In this document: in pieces, positions 1 to 11,039 of the stretch
Numbering within the stretch: position 1 is the first letter of the stretch
Layout of the letters: each line of letters opens with the position of its first letter
Source: Branchiostoma floridae
Lineage: Eukaryota; Chordata; Leptocardii; Amphioxiformes; Branchiostomatidae
Direction of reading: 5' to 3'
DNA: 64,000 nucleotides
Assembly (NCBI RefSeq): GCF_000003815.2
Contig: NC_049990.1
Location: 15,471,842 to 15,535,841, forward strand
Program-made: the position numbers and the translations under genes
The notes under the pieces: model-generated
Told to the model about the DNA's origin: nothing
The model's input: the letters and a program-made list of their open reading frames with translations, nothing else
The model's database searches: none

Positions 1-456
1 GGTTCGATGGTTGGTTGGTTGGTTGGTTGGTTGGTTGGTTGGTTGGTTGGTTGGTTGGTTGGTTGTCTGGTTGCTTGGTTGGTTGGTTGGTTGGATGGTT
101 GGTCGGATGGATGCTTGGTTGGTTGGTCTGGTCGGATGGTTGGTTGGTTGGTTGGTTGGTCGGTTGGTTGGTTGGTTGGTTGGTTGGTTGGATAGTTGGT
201 TGGTTGGTTGGTTGGTTGGTTGGTTGGTTGGTTGGTTGGTTGGTTGGTTGGTTGGTTGGATGGTTGGTTGGTTGGTTGGTTGGTTGGTTGGTTGGTTGGA
301 TGGTTGGTTGGTTGGTTGGTTGGTTGGTTGGTTGGTTGGTTGGTTGGTTGGTTGGTTGGTTGGTTGGTTGGTTGGATGGTTGGTTGGATGGTTGGTTGGT
401 TGGATGGTTGGCTGGTTGGTTGGTTGGTTGGTTGGTTGGTTGGTTGGTTGGTTGGT
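1..456. repeat. (GGTT)n microsatellite
   Basis: The tetranucleotide GGTT repeats almost without break from the window edge to about 456, with scattered substitutions such as GGAT, GTCT and GGCT. It is truncated by the window start, so the true length is unknown. Open frames across it (Val-Gly-Trp-Leu repeats) are by-products of the 4-bp period and are not genes. Confidence 0.97.
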
Positions 457-465
457 TTCTGTCTG

Positions 466-3400
466 TTTCTACTCCTTTCTTGTTTCACGTGCCCCGGTTT
501 GGAAATATGACGTAGGACTAAGGAAGTGGTTACAGGCACATGGATTGCCAACGTGTTAGAATGCCGTCGTCAAATCCTCCAAAAACATGTTATTACGACC
601 TCAGCACACGTTTCTCGTCTGTAACGATTACGCCACACCGATTCTATTATATGGGTTACACGCTCTGATCTGGGAACCCCCAAAACTGATGCAACTGTGC
701 GAAAAAAAGTTCAAAACTGATGCAACTGTGCGAAAAAAAGTTAACGTTGGGGAAAAGTTGCCTTCATTATTGCTTATAAGTACTTAATTATTTACGTTAT
801 AAGTTTAAACATATGACTGAGCACAAGGAACATGAAATGCCCAATGTGCGAGGGGTAAGTTTTGGACAAAAACAGCATTCTTTACCACGTACTAATTCGA
901 AGAAAAAAAACTATAGGCATTTTATCAGTAGGATCTGTTTTCATATATTTTTTGTCATTTGCGGCATAGATTTATTCATTTTGTAGCTTCGTTGTACGAT
1001 ATCGATTTACAGTATGGTTGCAAATTTTGGTTTTGGGGAACGGAGGAAAATTCATGTGCGCCCGCGCGTGAAAAACACAACGCATAACTGCCAACGTGCG
1101 GAGTCAAATCAACGTTGACGCGAGCTTGGACTTCCTTCTGTGAAAGGCAATCTTAAAGCTATCATCTTGACGTACTTCTTAAGGCGCCCACTGCGTTGGG
1201 TGTAATCTGCGTAGGTAACAGGCCTCAGTGGCAGGGGTTAGGTGATTTATGTGAGGATTTGGTTGAACTCTTTACCTTCGGCAAGAAGTTTTGTTTGTTT
1301 GAACCTTTATCTATTCATGAAAGCTCAAATCGGCCTGCATTCCGCTTGTCATTGAGGTCATGAGGGAAGAGGCAAGAGTACAAGGTATATAACAGAGATG
1401 CAGTTTACATCGTTTAGAGTCCTTATAAGTCATATAAGTCTATATACACAATTCTTACATACATACATAATACATGATAGAGAGAAACTACTGCATGATT
1501 CAAGTTTGTTCATTTTGGCCGTTCCAGTTACTTTAAGAGTCTCTTAAAAGAAGCCAGAGTTGGGACAGTGTGTATGTCCGGCGGTAGACTGTTCCAGATG
1601 GTGGGTCCACGGCCAGTAGGCGATGGCTCTTCTGGATGTTAGTTTGTTTCACTCAAAAAGCATATGCATGATCGAAATTTATGAATTTTTCATGTCATCG
1701 CCATCGGCAGAAAATATGGTCGTAGTGAAGCCTGCTATGGGACAATAAAAATCATACGACGATGGAGAAATTTTCAACAAAATCCTTTTCAGCTCTAATA
1801 TTTCATCGTAGGACGTTCCTCGATGGCTACTTTTACGTAAGATTAGCTGTAATTTACCTACGATTTACTGCGATTGACGTAGGTAAGCTCATAAACCTCT
1901 ACCGTAGGTTGACCTACGACGTTTGTGACCATGACTTTTACATACTTAGACTACTGCGTCCGGTTTTCTTCATACGTACGTCCGATGTGCAGTGTTAACG
2001 ATATTACAACGTTATTACAGCACATGGAAACGCCATCGGGGTAAATCACACAATATATGTTGCCTGTCAACCGAGCTCTGACATAATTCCAGCGTGGGAG
2101 AGAACATTCAGTGTGGTCGTCTCAAAACATTTGAAGTCGCGGTGGTGACCATAAGCGGCATGGGAAAAACATATTTCCGAGAAAGCATAGAAACAAATCT
2201 CATAGAGCACTAAAGAGAGGGGGGAAGGGAAGAAGGGGAAGGGAGGAAAGGAGAGAGAGAGAGAAAGAGAGAGAGAGAAAGAGAGGGAGGAGAATGAGAG
2301 CGGGGGTGACCCCAAATTCGCCACTATACCATAAACTCGCCACTTTTGGTTTTGTCTATTTTTAGGTAAAAAAGGGGGGAATTTAAGGTTATGGTTCCTA
2401 ACTAACACCATCAAAAATTAACATGGGCGCGGTCACATAGGTCGTGCGATCGTCGTACGATTTTGATGCCATAGGATTTTGGCAAGCAGGCCGTGACAGA
2501 ACGAACTACCGACATGGATCCAAAACAGCATTTTGTGTACCAAGACAGTTAAACTTTGCAGAAGACATTTTTGTCCTCCAATCCAAAATGCCCGAAGATA
2601 GCGATCGTACGACGGTCGCAGGACCTATGCAGACAGTCTCCGGTTGGGGTCTAGTCAAGCGGAGTTCGTTGGAGCTACATTCGTCTTCGAAAAGAGATGC
2701 AAAATCGGGGTCCAATGTTTCATGAGGTGCCTTGATCACGTTGCAACCGCCTCATTACTCAGATGGGTACCTACTGACTACCTACTACCTACTACTACCT
2801 ACTAAACGAATGCTTATCAACCGGCACTCACAGCTGGACTAAAGCTACGGAATAAGGGGCAGTTTTTTTTTGGGCACTTTCGGCCGTGACCCCTACGTGA
2901 TCCAATGGGACACCCTGTGGCTCCCGGGATATATTTGAATACGGCCAGGCCCCGGGTTCATTTTAATTTAAGTCGGACTTAAAATCACCCTGTGACCCGG
3001 TAAGAAATAGACACAGGGACCTAAGGTACTACCGAAATGAACGGACTCGAATCATGTAGCAATTCTCATTACATTTATTAGGTATTTTATACTATATGTA
3101 CGTAAAAGTAGACTTAATTATAACACTCATGATGTAAACTGTATATACTTGTCTGCCAATTGTCTCTTCCCTTGTGACCTCCACGAAAAGCGGTCTGCAG
3201 TCTGATTTGAGCTTTCATGGATAGACAAAAAATTCAAACAAGCCCCTACGTTAATATCCGGCAGTCCACTGGGGGGCAAATTCGTGGTTTTATGGCCTGG
3301 TCGGGGCTACATCCCTGACTGGCACGGGTGCAATTGGGGCCGTAGTTTTATCCATATTCGTTAACCCTGGTATGAAAGGGGTCTTATATAAGCTAAAACA

Positions 3401-3770
3401 TCAGCCATGCAAAAGGTTGTGGCATTCAGCTGTATAAAGTGCAAAGGTAGTCCTGTATTTACGGGTTTCCAAGAGATGTACGGGCAGTACGTAACCATGG
3501 CGACGCGATTGATTGTAAACATTTGTGTAGCCGGGAAAGTGGAACACCATTTCTTGAGTCCTCCCTGAAACAATGTCAGCATATAGAAATAAGGGCAATC
3601 TGCGTGGGTAAGGTCAAAGAACTAAAAGAAATGGCAAGCTAACCCTGTAGTAATCCCCTTGGCCTTGTACATAAAGCTTTTAAAAGGGTCACGACGATTT
3701 GATTGCCGGTGACAACTTAGTTAGCGGTGTCAGACAAAAGCCCTGTTGACAACCCTTAGTACCTACGCGT
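466..3770. other. Non-coding, repeat-like sequence; no gene seen
   Basis: I see no conserved protein, splice-linked exons or RNA gene here. It contains a 31-bp tandem duplication (681-742) and a purine-rich GA tract at about 2215-2290. Stretches at 1740-2000 and 2420-2650 are rich in CGTACG-like short palindromes, suggesting old transposon sequence. A fragment at about 484-512 resembles one end of the element at 52542-52729. Confidence 0.5.
681..742. repeat. 31-bp tandem duplication
   Basis: Two adjacent, essentially identical 31-bp units begin CAAAACTGATGCAACTGTGC at 681 and 712. This is a recent local duplication with no coding meaning visible. Confidence 0.9.
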
Positions 3771-3875
3771 GACGTAAGGCGCGTGGCATAGGACGTTTGA
3801 CCCGAACTCAGAGTCCCGTGTTCGAATCCCGGAAATGACCGAACGTTGTGCCCCTGGGAAAGGCACTTTTAGAAG
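3771..3875 (+). mobile_element. tRNA-derived SINE, head fragment
   Basis: A Pol III B-box-like stretch (GTTCGAATCCC) lies after an A-box-like region. It is followed by the CCCTGGGAAAGGCACTTTTA block shared by the other SINE copies in this window. The 3' part of the element is missing. Confidence 0.6.
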
Positions 3876-3877
3876 TT

Positions 3878-4238
3878 ACCCGTGTGCGACAGAACTTGTA
3901 AATACTGTACGTTAGATATGGTAGAAGACGAAACACATATAATTTCAAACTGCCCCTTCTATGATCATGAAAGGAAAGAGCTCTAAAAAGAAGCCACCAA
4001 ATTCCATCCTAATATCTCCACGTTTACAGACAAAAAGAAATTTACGCAAAACCAACACATTGCAGAAAAAGTTGGATCTTTCGTCCTTCACTGTCTCAGA
4101 AAAAGAAGTCAAACCCAATAAGTTACGGAGTAGTCGCTTACTATACTGTTTTAGGTCTGTCTTTTTTCTTTGTCACCTGCAATTAGCCCTCGGGCAAGAA
4201 TTTGCAATAAACTTATTATTATTATTTACTTCACTCAT
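3878..4238 (+). mobile_element. LINE 3'-end remnant (degenerate)
   Basis: From about 3916 the plus strand reads MVEDETHIISNCPFYDHERK. This type of E-[DE]-x-H-[FI]-[IL]-x-x-C-P motif lies after the reverse transcriptase domain in many CR1/L2-like LINEs. The frame is then broken. The fragment ends in a (TTA)n tail with an AATAAA. It is 5'-truncated and non-functional. The clade is inferred from the motif only. Confidence 0.65.
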
Positions 4239-5079
4239 GTGAAAATGAGTACCTAGTTATGCGCTTCGACAAAATCAAGACTATAACCACCAGAAGAATA
4301 AGAACTAACTTGTCCAGGAGAAAAGATAGAATTTCTTTTCTGCTGTTCTGCTGCAGTATAAAGGTTTGCCACCAGGAGGCCCAAAATTGTCGTTGACCTT
4401 CGGGTCTACATACCAAATATCATCTCAATCCATCCTGTGGTTCTTCTGTTATGCTTGCTAAATCCAGAAACACAAACACGGCACAGGCACGCCAAAAACA
4501 ATATTACCATTTTTCATGGAGGTAACAAAAGCATTATTCTCCAATCCCCGACCCAACAACTGGGGAAAGACAATTATGGACATGTTCAGATTTTGGAGAT
4601 CAATAGACGACTTGCTTGATAAAACCTCCTTGCTTGCACCTAGCCCTTCCAGACATGGATCTACAATAAAGATCTTTTACTCATATCCACCCATGCGTTC
4701 ATTATGAACACTTCAGGAAAATGTCGCCAGGTGGCGTAGCGCTATTGGGAAAAACGCTCTACGGTTTGTCAAGCAGACAAGTTTACATTTGAAGTTACCA
4801 ACACGTCTACCGGTAATAGGCACCAACATGTCTAATAGGGAAGTCGACAAAAAGGGCGGCATCACTTTCAAATCATTTTTAAATTGTACAAATTTAGGAT
4901 GAAAAGTTCTTATTTTTCAATCGAAAGTGAAGTCATGCTCTTATAGAACTTTGTAGTGGCCTGCGTTTTTAGCTATTCCCCTCCTTCTTTAAGCAAAACG
5001 TCGCAAAAACCCGAAAAAAAACGCTGAGCCGCTCCTTACATCTGCTTGGCTAAGTTGACCTCTAGTAACCCGGTATCTG

Positions 5080-5128
5080 TGACGTCATAGTTCTCGCGAG
5101 AGTTTGATGTGGGCGAGACTCACACGTG
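5080..5128 (+). promoter_or_regulatory. RNF13: Probable RNF13 core promoter elements
   Basis: A perfect CRE (TGACGTCA, 5080-5087) lies four bases before a perfect TCTCGCGAGA palindrome (5092-5101), and a CACGTG E-box follows at 5123-5128. TCTCGCGAGA is an established core-promoter motif of TATA-less housekeeping genes. A YY1-like CCATTTTG lies at 5144-5151 and a consensus donor at 5235/5236. The link to the ring-finger gene 5.8 kb downstream is inferred from that donor and from the acceptor directly before the start codon. Confidence 0.55.
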
Positions 5129-5139
5129 ATTTGGCAGAG

Positions 5140-5235
5140 TCGACCATTTTGTTACAACAAGGAATGGTTGGAAGGTTCGGGTGACGGTTTTTGGTGGCGA
5201 TTTTTACTACATGTAGGCAGAGAAACACACACCAG
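5140..5235 (+). other. RNF13: Predicted 5' non-coding exon of RNF13
   Basis: The sequence after the promoter motifs ends in CAG|GTAAGC, a near-perfect splice donor. It contains only tiny upstream frames (a 7-codon one at 5164-5184). The first coding exon is preceded at 11036-11037 by TTTTGTTTCAG two bases before its ATG, so a spliced 5' leader is required. The transcription start is not defined by the sequence. Confidence 0.45.
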
Positions 5236-6873
5236 GTAAGCTTCAACGATAGTATAGGACCTAGGGATCATTTCTAGTGGATAGTTGTTGTCGGACAAAA
5301 GAGGAACAATACAGAAAATACTCGGTAAAATTTGGGTATGCTTGCCAGGAAACTTGAGGGAGGGTCCGTCGCCATATTTTCTGTTTTGTTGAACTCTCAC
5401 AATGTAAACACAACCATAATATTTACGTAACGTTGACAAAATTTCTATATTACGACTATACTACGACTTCTTACAGTTTCTATTGGTTGTTTTTATAACC
5501 ATAATGCTGTGCAAAGGTTCTATAGTTGTATTTTTGGTCATATTTTGTTTTGACAAAACATTAAATTTTCAAGTCAGTAAAAAATTCACATGCATGATTG
5601 TGCTACCGATTGTAATAGTCACTTTGGAGAAAAACCCTGTAAATAATCTACGCATTCTTCCGTTTTGCGTATAGTTATGATGCCAAAGTGATTTTGATGG
5701 TGATAAAAATAAGTAAAAGTATGTGTGTTGCCCATGTAACATGATTAATTAGGTCTGTCACCTCAGCTGCTTTGTCTAACACTTAGTAAACATCAGTTGT
5801 TGTTGCCATTTTCGGGACTGGTTGTAGGTGTAGAAAACTACAATCTTCAGAGCTGTAGATTTCTTGTTTTATTACTTCTGAAGCATTCTTTTGTACAATA
5901 GGTTCATCCTCAATTGTCTCAGAGCTTGAAATCATAACGGGGGTCCCGTGCTCGAGGAGGTGCCTCGACCACGTTAAACAGCCTCATTACCCACACTTTG
6001 GGTACCTACTGGCTGCAAAATACACCCGATATTTTTATTATAATTATAGCCTGATTAAATCTCACTTATAGCAGCCCGCCAAACATCCGCTGGCCCCTCG
6101 GGGAGGGGGCCAGTTACAGCCCTGGACAGCGGAGTTTGTATTACACAGACTATTATAACTACACTATGAGTATGATAAAACGCATTTGGGACATGGGGAA
6201 ATTCTGGCAAATTTTGTTTCCCGTCATCTTTCTAAACCCTTAAACAGTAAATTTCCTGTTAGTATCCTCGATTTGTGTAACATTGAATTGACAATAACTG
6301 TTGAGGACAGAAGGATGGGTTCAAATACAATAACAGCAAGCGACTACGAAACCTCCTTTTACGGAGGTAAAACTTTTCCGTCAGTGTTTGACCTAAGGTG
6401 TATTCTAATTTCTAAGCCCATGATGTAACCTGCAATATGTGGTTCTCACGGCCAGGGTAGGGGGTCTAGCATCATCCTCTTAGATAATTTTCAAATTCAT
6501 AACCCTGGGTTACAATTTCATTCATTCTGAGGGACAAATTTTAGTAAGATAAGGTTTTCCTCTCCACTAAGATACAACCTCATTAGCAAAATATTCCTTT
6601 TTTAATATTTCTTACATGATTTATGACAAATGATGATGATATGGTTTCTTGAAAATTATGATTGATGGATTTTAGAATTCATAACTCACATAACAGACAC
6701 TATTTCTTGCATTTTTAGGACAAATTATGGTAAGTCAACAAGTTTTCGCTGTGTTGGTGTCTCATTCTAAACACAAATGTTTTAATTTATTTTCAAGATT
6801 TATGAAGTAATTTATGTCACTACAACAAACATGGGAACAAATTTGTTATAAAAGTTCCAGAAGGACATGTTGA

Positions 6874-7484
6874 GGGTTGGGGTTTTGTGCGCGTTAAAAT
6901 TTGCGCGTTAAAACTTGCGCGTTAAAAACCTGCACGTTAAAATATGCAAATTAGCTAATTCCCTCGGTATTTAAAAACTTTTTTGCAGTTTTTAACTTAA
7001 AAGCTTGAAGATAATAACACAAAATGAAATTAAGTATCATATTGTTGCATTCTAGAGTACAATATTCCTTTCTGTAAATAATCCAGGAGTTTTAAAGTGA
7101 TTCTTAAAAGTTTTAACGCGCAACAAAGGTTGACATTTGCATGTGAAACAATCTGCTTGAGAAAAGATGAAATGAAGCTTGTAGAATGGAGAAAAGCCTC
7201 AAGCAGTTGTATTTTACAACACAAAGCCTCATATTAGTAATTTTTCCATGTATTTGTGTCAAATTCAAGTGATTTTGAAATCTTCTGGATATGCAAATTA
7301 ACCTATTCCCAGGGGAACAAAAAAAGTAGGGGCTTTTCAAACCAAAAATTCAGGTAGCAGAGGGAAAATTATATTATGGGGTAACATTTTTCTGACTAAG
7401 AATTTATCAATGCACAACTTAATTTTTTAACGCGCAGATTTTTAACGCGCGCGCAGATTTTTAACGCGCAGAAAACCCGTTCCC
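6874..7484. mobile_element. Non-autonomous DNA transposon with GCGCGTTAAAA subterminal repeats, copy 1
   Basis: The ends are inverted: GGGTTGGGGTTTTGTGCGCG on the left, and GGGGAACGGGTTTTCTGCGCG-like when the right end is reversed. Each end carries several copies of GCGCGTTAAAA pointing inward. The element is flanked by CATGTTGA on both sides (6866-6873 and 7485-7492), an 8-bp target-site duplication with one C ambiguous. A second copy lies at 41991-42556. No transposase frame is present. The 8-bp duplication fits hAT, P or Merlin; the terminal bases are not a classic hAT match. Confidence 0.85.
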
Positions 7485-9282
7485 CATGTTGACACCTTCC
7501 CCTGGTTTGACCTTTGGACCCATGATTATATAGCCTTGTCCCAGAAGTCAGACAGCGAAACATTCTACTCAATGATATTGTACCTACAGGGGTAACCTTG
7601 CAGTTTGTACCCATAGGGACATTGTATTGATTGGTGGGGTTCAAAACATCTGCCTGTAAAACGTTAAAGAACTAATTTACAGGTGAAATATGAGAGCTAT
7701 CTACCATTCGATTGTAAATTGAGCAGAACACAAGATATCAAAACTAGACCTTATACTGCAGTACCATGGAAAGCCTCTAGGGGGCCCAAAATATAATCAC
7801 TTTTAGGTGTCATTAATTAACACCTACCCGCATACCAAATACCAAAACAATCCATCCAGGTATTTGAAAGTGAACATGTTGAATTTGACACATAGTGACA
7901 CACAGACACACACACAAAAAAAACATTTTTTTTTGCAAATTTGAAATTTGCTAGGAGAAAAGAATTTAGGCTGTGTATTTTGTTATGTTGCAACATATTG
8001 AAGCTTGCTTTACAAATACTGTAGTAGGTTTAGACATTAGTTCAAAAGTCTCGCTCTAGTTAGATACACATTTTGACTTCTTAAAAGAAAAAACTCAGAC
8101 TAATTTACATCAATCAAAATAACACCTGTGTTTCTTTCAATCTTTCAAGGTAAAATTTAAAGAGTTATACCTCTTGTCTCTTGATGACCCAGCATATCAT
8201 TATGAAAGTTATGCCCCATGGAAACTCAGGCATGTTGGAAAGCAGTGGTGCAGTGTTTCCTTTTTTGCTGCAAAAACATGGCTGTCAGGGTGGTTATGCA
8301 ACCCAGTAGGAATATATTCATGTTGTTGTACTATTATTACAGCCAGGACTTTAGAAAGTCACACAAAACTACTGTTGTTTTATGTGTAATACAGCCATCA
8401 AGAAGGTTGGACAATGTTTGTGAGAGATGCGGGCAAAAACTGTTAATGTAAAACCACCGCAAATATTTCAGAATTCACAGTATATTCTGATGTAACCAAA
8501 AAAGAACTAGACTTTCCTGTACAAAAAAAAACAACAGAAACCCTGAAGGCAACTATACAAACATCAGACTATAACATGTGATTGTGAGTCACATTGTAAC
8601 TATTGTTGTATACACATGTAAATGTAGCATGTATATGCAGTTCGACCAGTCTTCTGTCACATTCGTGTTTTAATTAGCATCATCAATCAATGTGTAGGTT
8701 TTAATCCGGAAGTGCATGTATAATGTACATCCTTCAAAGGCAAGAGTTTGTGAGTTGTTAAAATATAGTTTTATCAAATGGGATACCTTGTGACTCTAAA
8801 ACCTTGTATGTTCAGTTTAGTGCTTCAGTTTGTTTCTTAACTAGTGAACCTGCCATAATGCATAGCAAACCAATCTTATGGGTACAATGAGTGGGGTGTG
8901 CTGTTTTATTAATGTGCTATAGGTTTGGCCCCAGTCATACATCTCAGATGTTATGTCATACCTGGGCCGTGATAACGATCGATACAGGTGTTCCGAACCG
9001 TGTGATAAAAAGCCGTACCACACAGGCTTCGAAGTTTTATTACACAGGCTTCCATTGAATATTTGGAACATACTTTGCGCACGCCAGTGCTGCAAGGTCA
9101 AAAACTTGAATACCTGATTGGCTGATTCGGACGTTGGAACATTGCTGTTGTAACAATGTTTATTGGAGGGCACCAAATTTTCTCAACTTCTTGCGTATTT
9201 TGCATTGCCTTCGGCCGTCAGGCAATCCAATCATGTTGTATTCTTTATTTACGTCCCATCCAAAATGATGTGATAGGTACAT

Positions 9283-9425
9283 GTACTCACTTTCACCTGA
9301 GTAGAGTGAGGAAATAGGTGTGAAATGCCTTTTTGAAGCGCACAACATTGGAGCCTGCTCGAGGTTCAAACCCTAAACCTCTAGATTCTAAATCTATTGA
9401 GTCAACAACTCTAATCACAAGACCA
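9283..9425 (-). mobile_element. tRNA-derived SINE fragment
   Basis: On the minus strand a tRNA-like head with a B box (GGTTTGAACCTC) is followed by the conserved SINE body, including the CTCACTTTCACC-type block near 9290. There is no intact tRNA cloverleaf. Confidence 0.55.
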
Positions 9426-9647
9426 CTTACCTTAGTCAGAGGCTACAGTACAAGGTTGTAAATGGATTTGATGATAATGGATTCTACTAAACTATGTAAG
9501 GCTCGTGCCAACAAACGTGTTACGCAAAAGTCACAAGATACGATTTATAGGTGTAATCTAGGTCATTGTTACGAAAGCTTACATATGTACAGCTAAGTTA
9601 TAAATGGCAGAGGAATTTTCAAGCAGGCCTCCAAGCAAGCCTTGAAA

Positions 9648-9845
9648 GTGTCCCAAAAAAAGACATTCAAACTGTCCCAAAGTGAAACTAGTACTACACA
9701 TTTATATGGTATGACATTTACTTTAAAGTTGAAGTTAATCTTTGTAAGTGTCTTAAAAAGACAGGGAAATTCAAACTGTCCCAACGTGAGACTAATACTA
9801 CACATGTATATAGTATGACATCTACTTTAAGTTAATCTTTGTAAC
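9648..9845. repeat. Two-unit tandem repeat of about 100 bp
   Basis: Two adjacent units share CAAACTGTCCCAA, ACTACACAT, TATGACAT and TTAATCTTTGTAA in the same order, with modest divergence. It lies within predicted intron 1 of RNF13. Confidence 0.75.
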
Positions 9846-10554
9846 ATACTATAATGTGGTTAAGACTTAGTAATAGTATCTCACCTTTGTGTTGTTGATT
9901 TGATCACAGTTCGTCTGGGATATCGAGCTATAGCTAGTCGTTGGCTGTTTGGAGTTCGTCGAGATGGTCGCCTCCTAAAATGTCTTTAAGTTGAAAGTTA
10001 TCCTGGCCTTATATTGTCTTCGATATGTTTGTGTAGATGGTTATGCGTGCGCCATGTGTGTGGGTCAATAAATGCATCACGTGCGGGTCAATGTTTGCAT
10101 GTTGGTTGTAAAGATGCGCCCGATGATAAAAAACATCCTGACACTGATGATGAAAATCCTGCCACCATGTGTACAAAGAGGGGGCGTTTTGACAAATCAG
10201 CCTGATCGATGAAGCCAATATTTACTTCTTTAATACTTGGAACAAAACCTCCCAGAAATTTGCTACTTTGTATCATCGGTTATACGTAAGGTCGGTAAGG
10301 ATGTAGGAAAAGCAAATATGAAGACTTGACTTGAGTCCAAGGCCTTGTTTTGTTAAATCCTCGTGACGTCAAAACCTTATGTAACAGTACTTCAACCTCA
10401 CACAAGGCCTTACAGTAGATATGGTTAGATAAAGGTGAGCAAAATAAGATAACATAGATTTTGTGCGTTACCCAACTGCTTTATGTATTTATAATTGAGG
10501 TTTACCACATTGTGGAAGTGACTGTCACCTTTTCAATATGTTAGTCCAGAGACA

Positions 10555-10860
10555 GGATCGTAAAGTTTGGATCACTCACACCGGAAAGGTGTACTATTCT
10601 TTGCGATAAGTGTAGTGGGTTCCTTAACGTGCTCGAGGTTTGGCTCTCCTCAAACACGGGACCTCCATTGAACGTCCTATTTGAGGGACGGCACTAGCCA
10701 AAGCTAGGTACATTTGTACTCATTTCCAACTGAGTGAAGTGAGGAAAGCTGTGTAGAGTGCCTTTCCCAGGGGCACAGGATCGGTGACGTGGCAGGGTTC
10801 GAACTCGAGATCTCCCGGTCCTGAGCTAAACACGATGCCGCTGCACCATGCCAATCGGAG
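10555..10860 (-). mobile_element. tRNA-derived SINE, nearly complete
   Basis: Read on the minus strand, an A-box-like TGGCATGGTGCAGCGGC is followed by a B box (GAGTTCGAACCCTG). The body follows, with GGGAAAGGCACTCTACACAG and the GGAGGTCCCGTGTTTGAGGA-type block. Its organisation matches the copies at 14718-15048 and 61625-61888. Confidence 0.75.
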
Positions 10861-11010
10861 CTAGGAACTCATTTCCACCGGAGTGAAGTGAGAAAGGTTG
10901 TGTCAAGTGCCATTCCCAAGTGCACAAGATCAGAGACATCAGCGCATTTGAATCTGGGACCTTTAGGTTCTGGGCCAAACACCCTGCCGTTATGCCACAC
11001 GACCCCACAT
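10861..11010 (-). mobile_element. Second SINE head in tandem
   Basis: A further minus-strand copy of the SINE 5' half abuts the previous one. It carries the same ATTTCCACCGGAGTGAAGTG block and a degraded B box. It ends about 25 bases before the splice acceptor of the first RNF13 coding exon. Confidence 0.65.
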
Positions 11011-11039
11011 GCTAATGTTGTTGTTGTTTTGTTTCAGCC

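Larger units (their letters stand above)
5236..11037 (+). other. RNF13: Predicted intron 1 of RNF13
   Basis: No coding exon is recognisable here. The stretch holds a 611-bp inverted-repeat element (6874-7484), a tandem duplication (9648-9845) and SINE copies (9283-9425, 10555-11010). A GC-rich hairpin CTGGCCCCTCGGGGAGGGGGCCAG-like sequence lies near 6089-6112. Confidence 0.4.

Noticed and set aside
7-559. Several long overlapping frames encoding Val-Gly-Trp-Leu repeats
   Set aside because: They arise in all three plus frames from the GGTT repeat. There is no start context, domain or non-repeat coding sequence.
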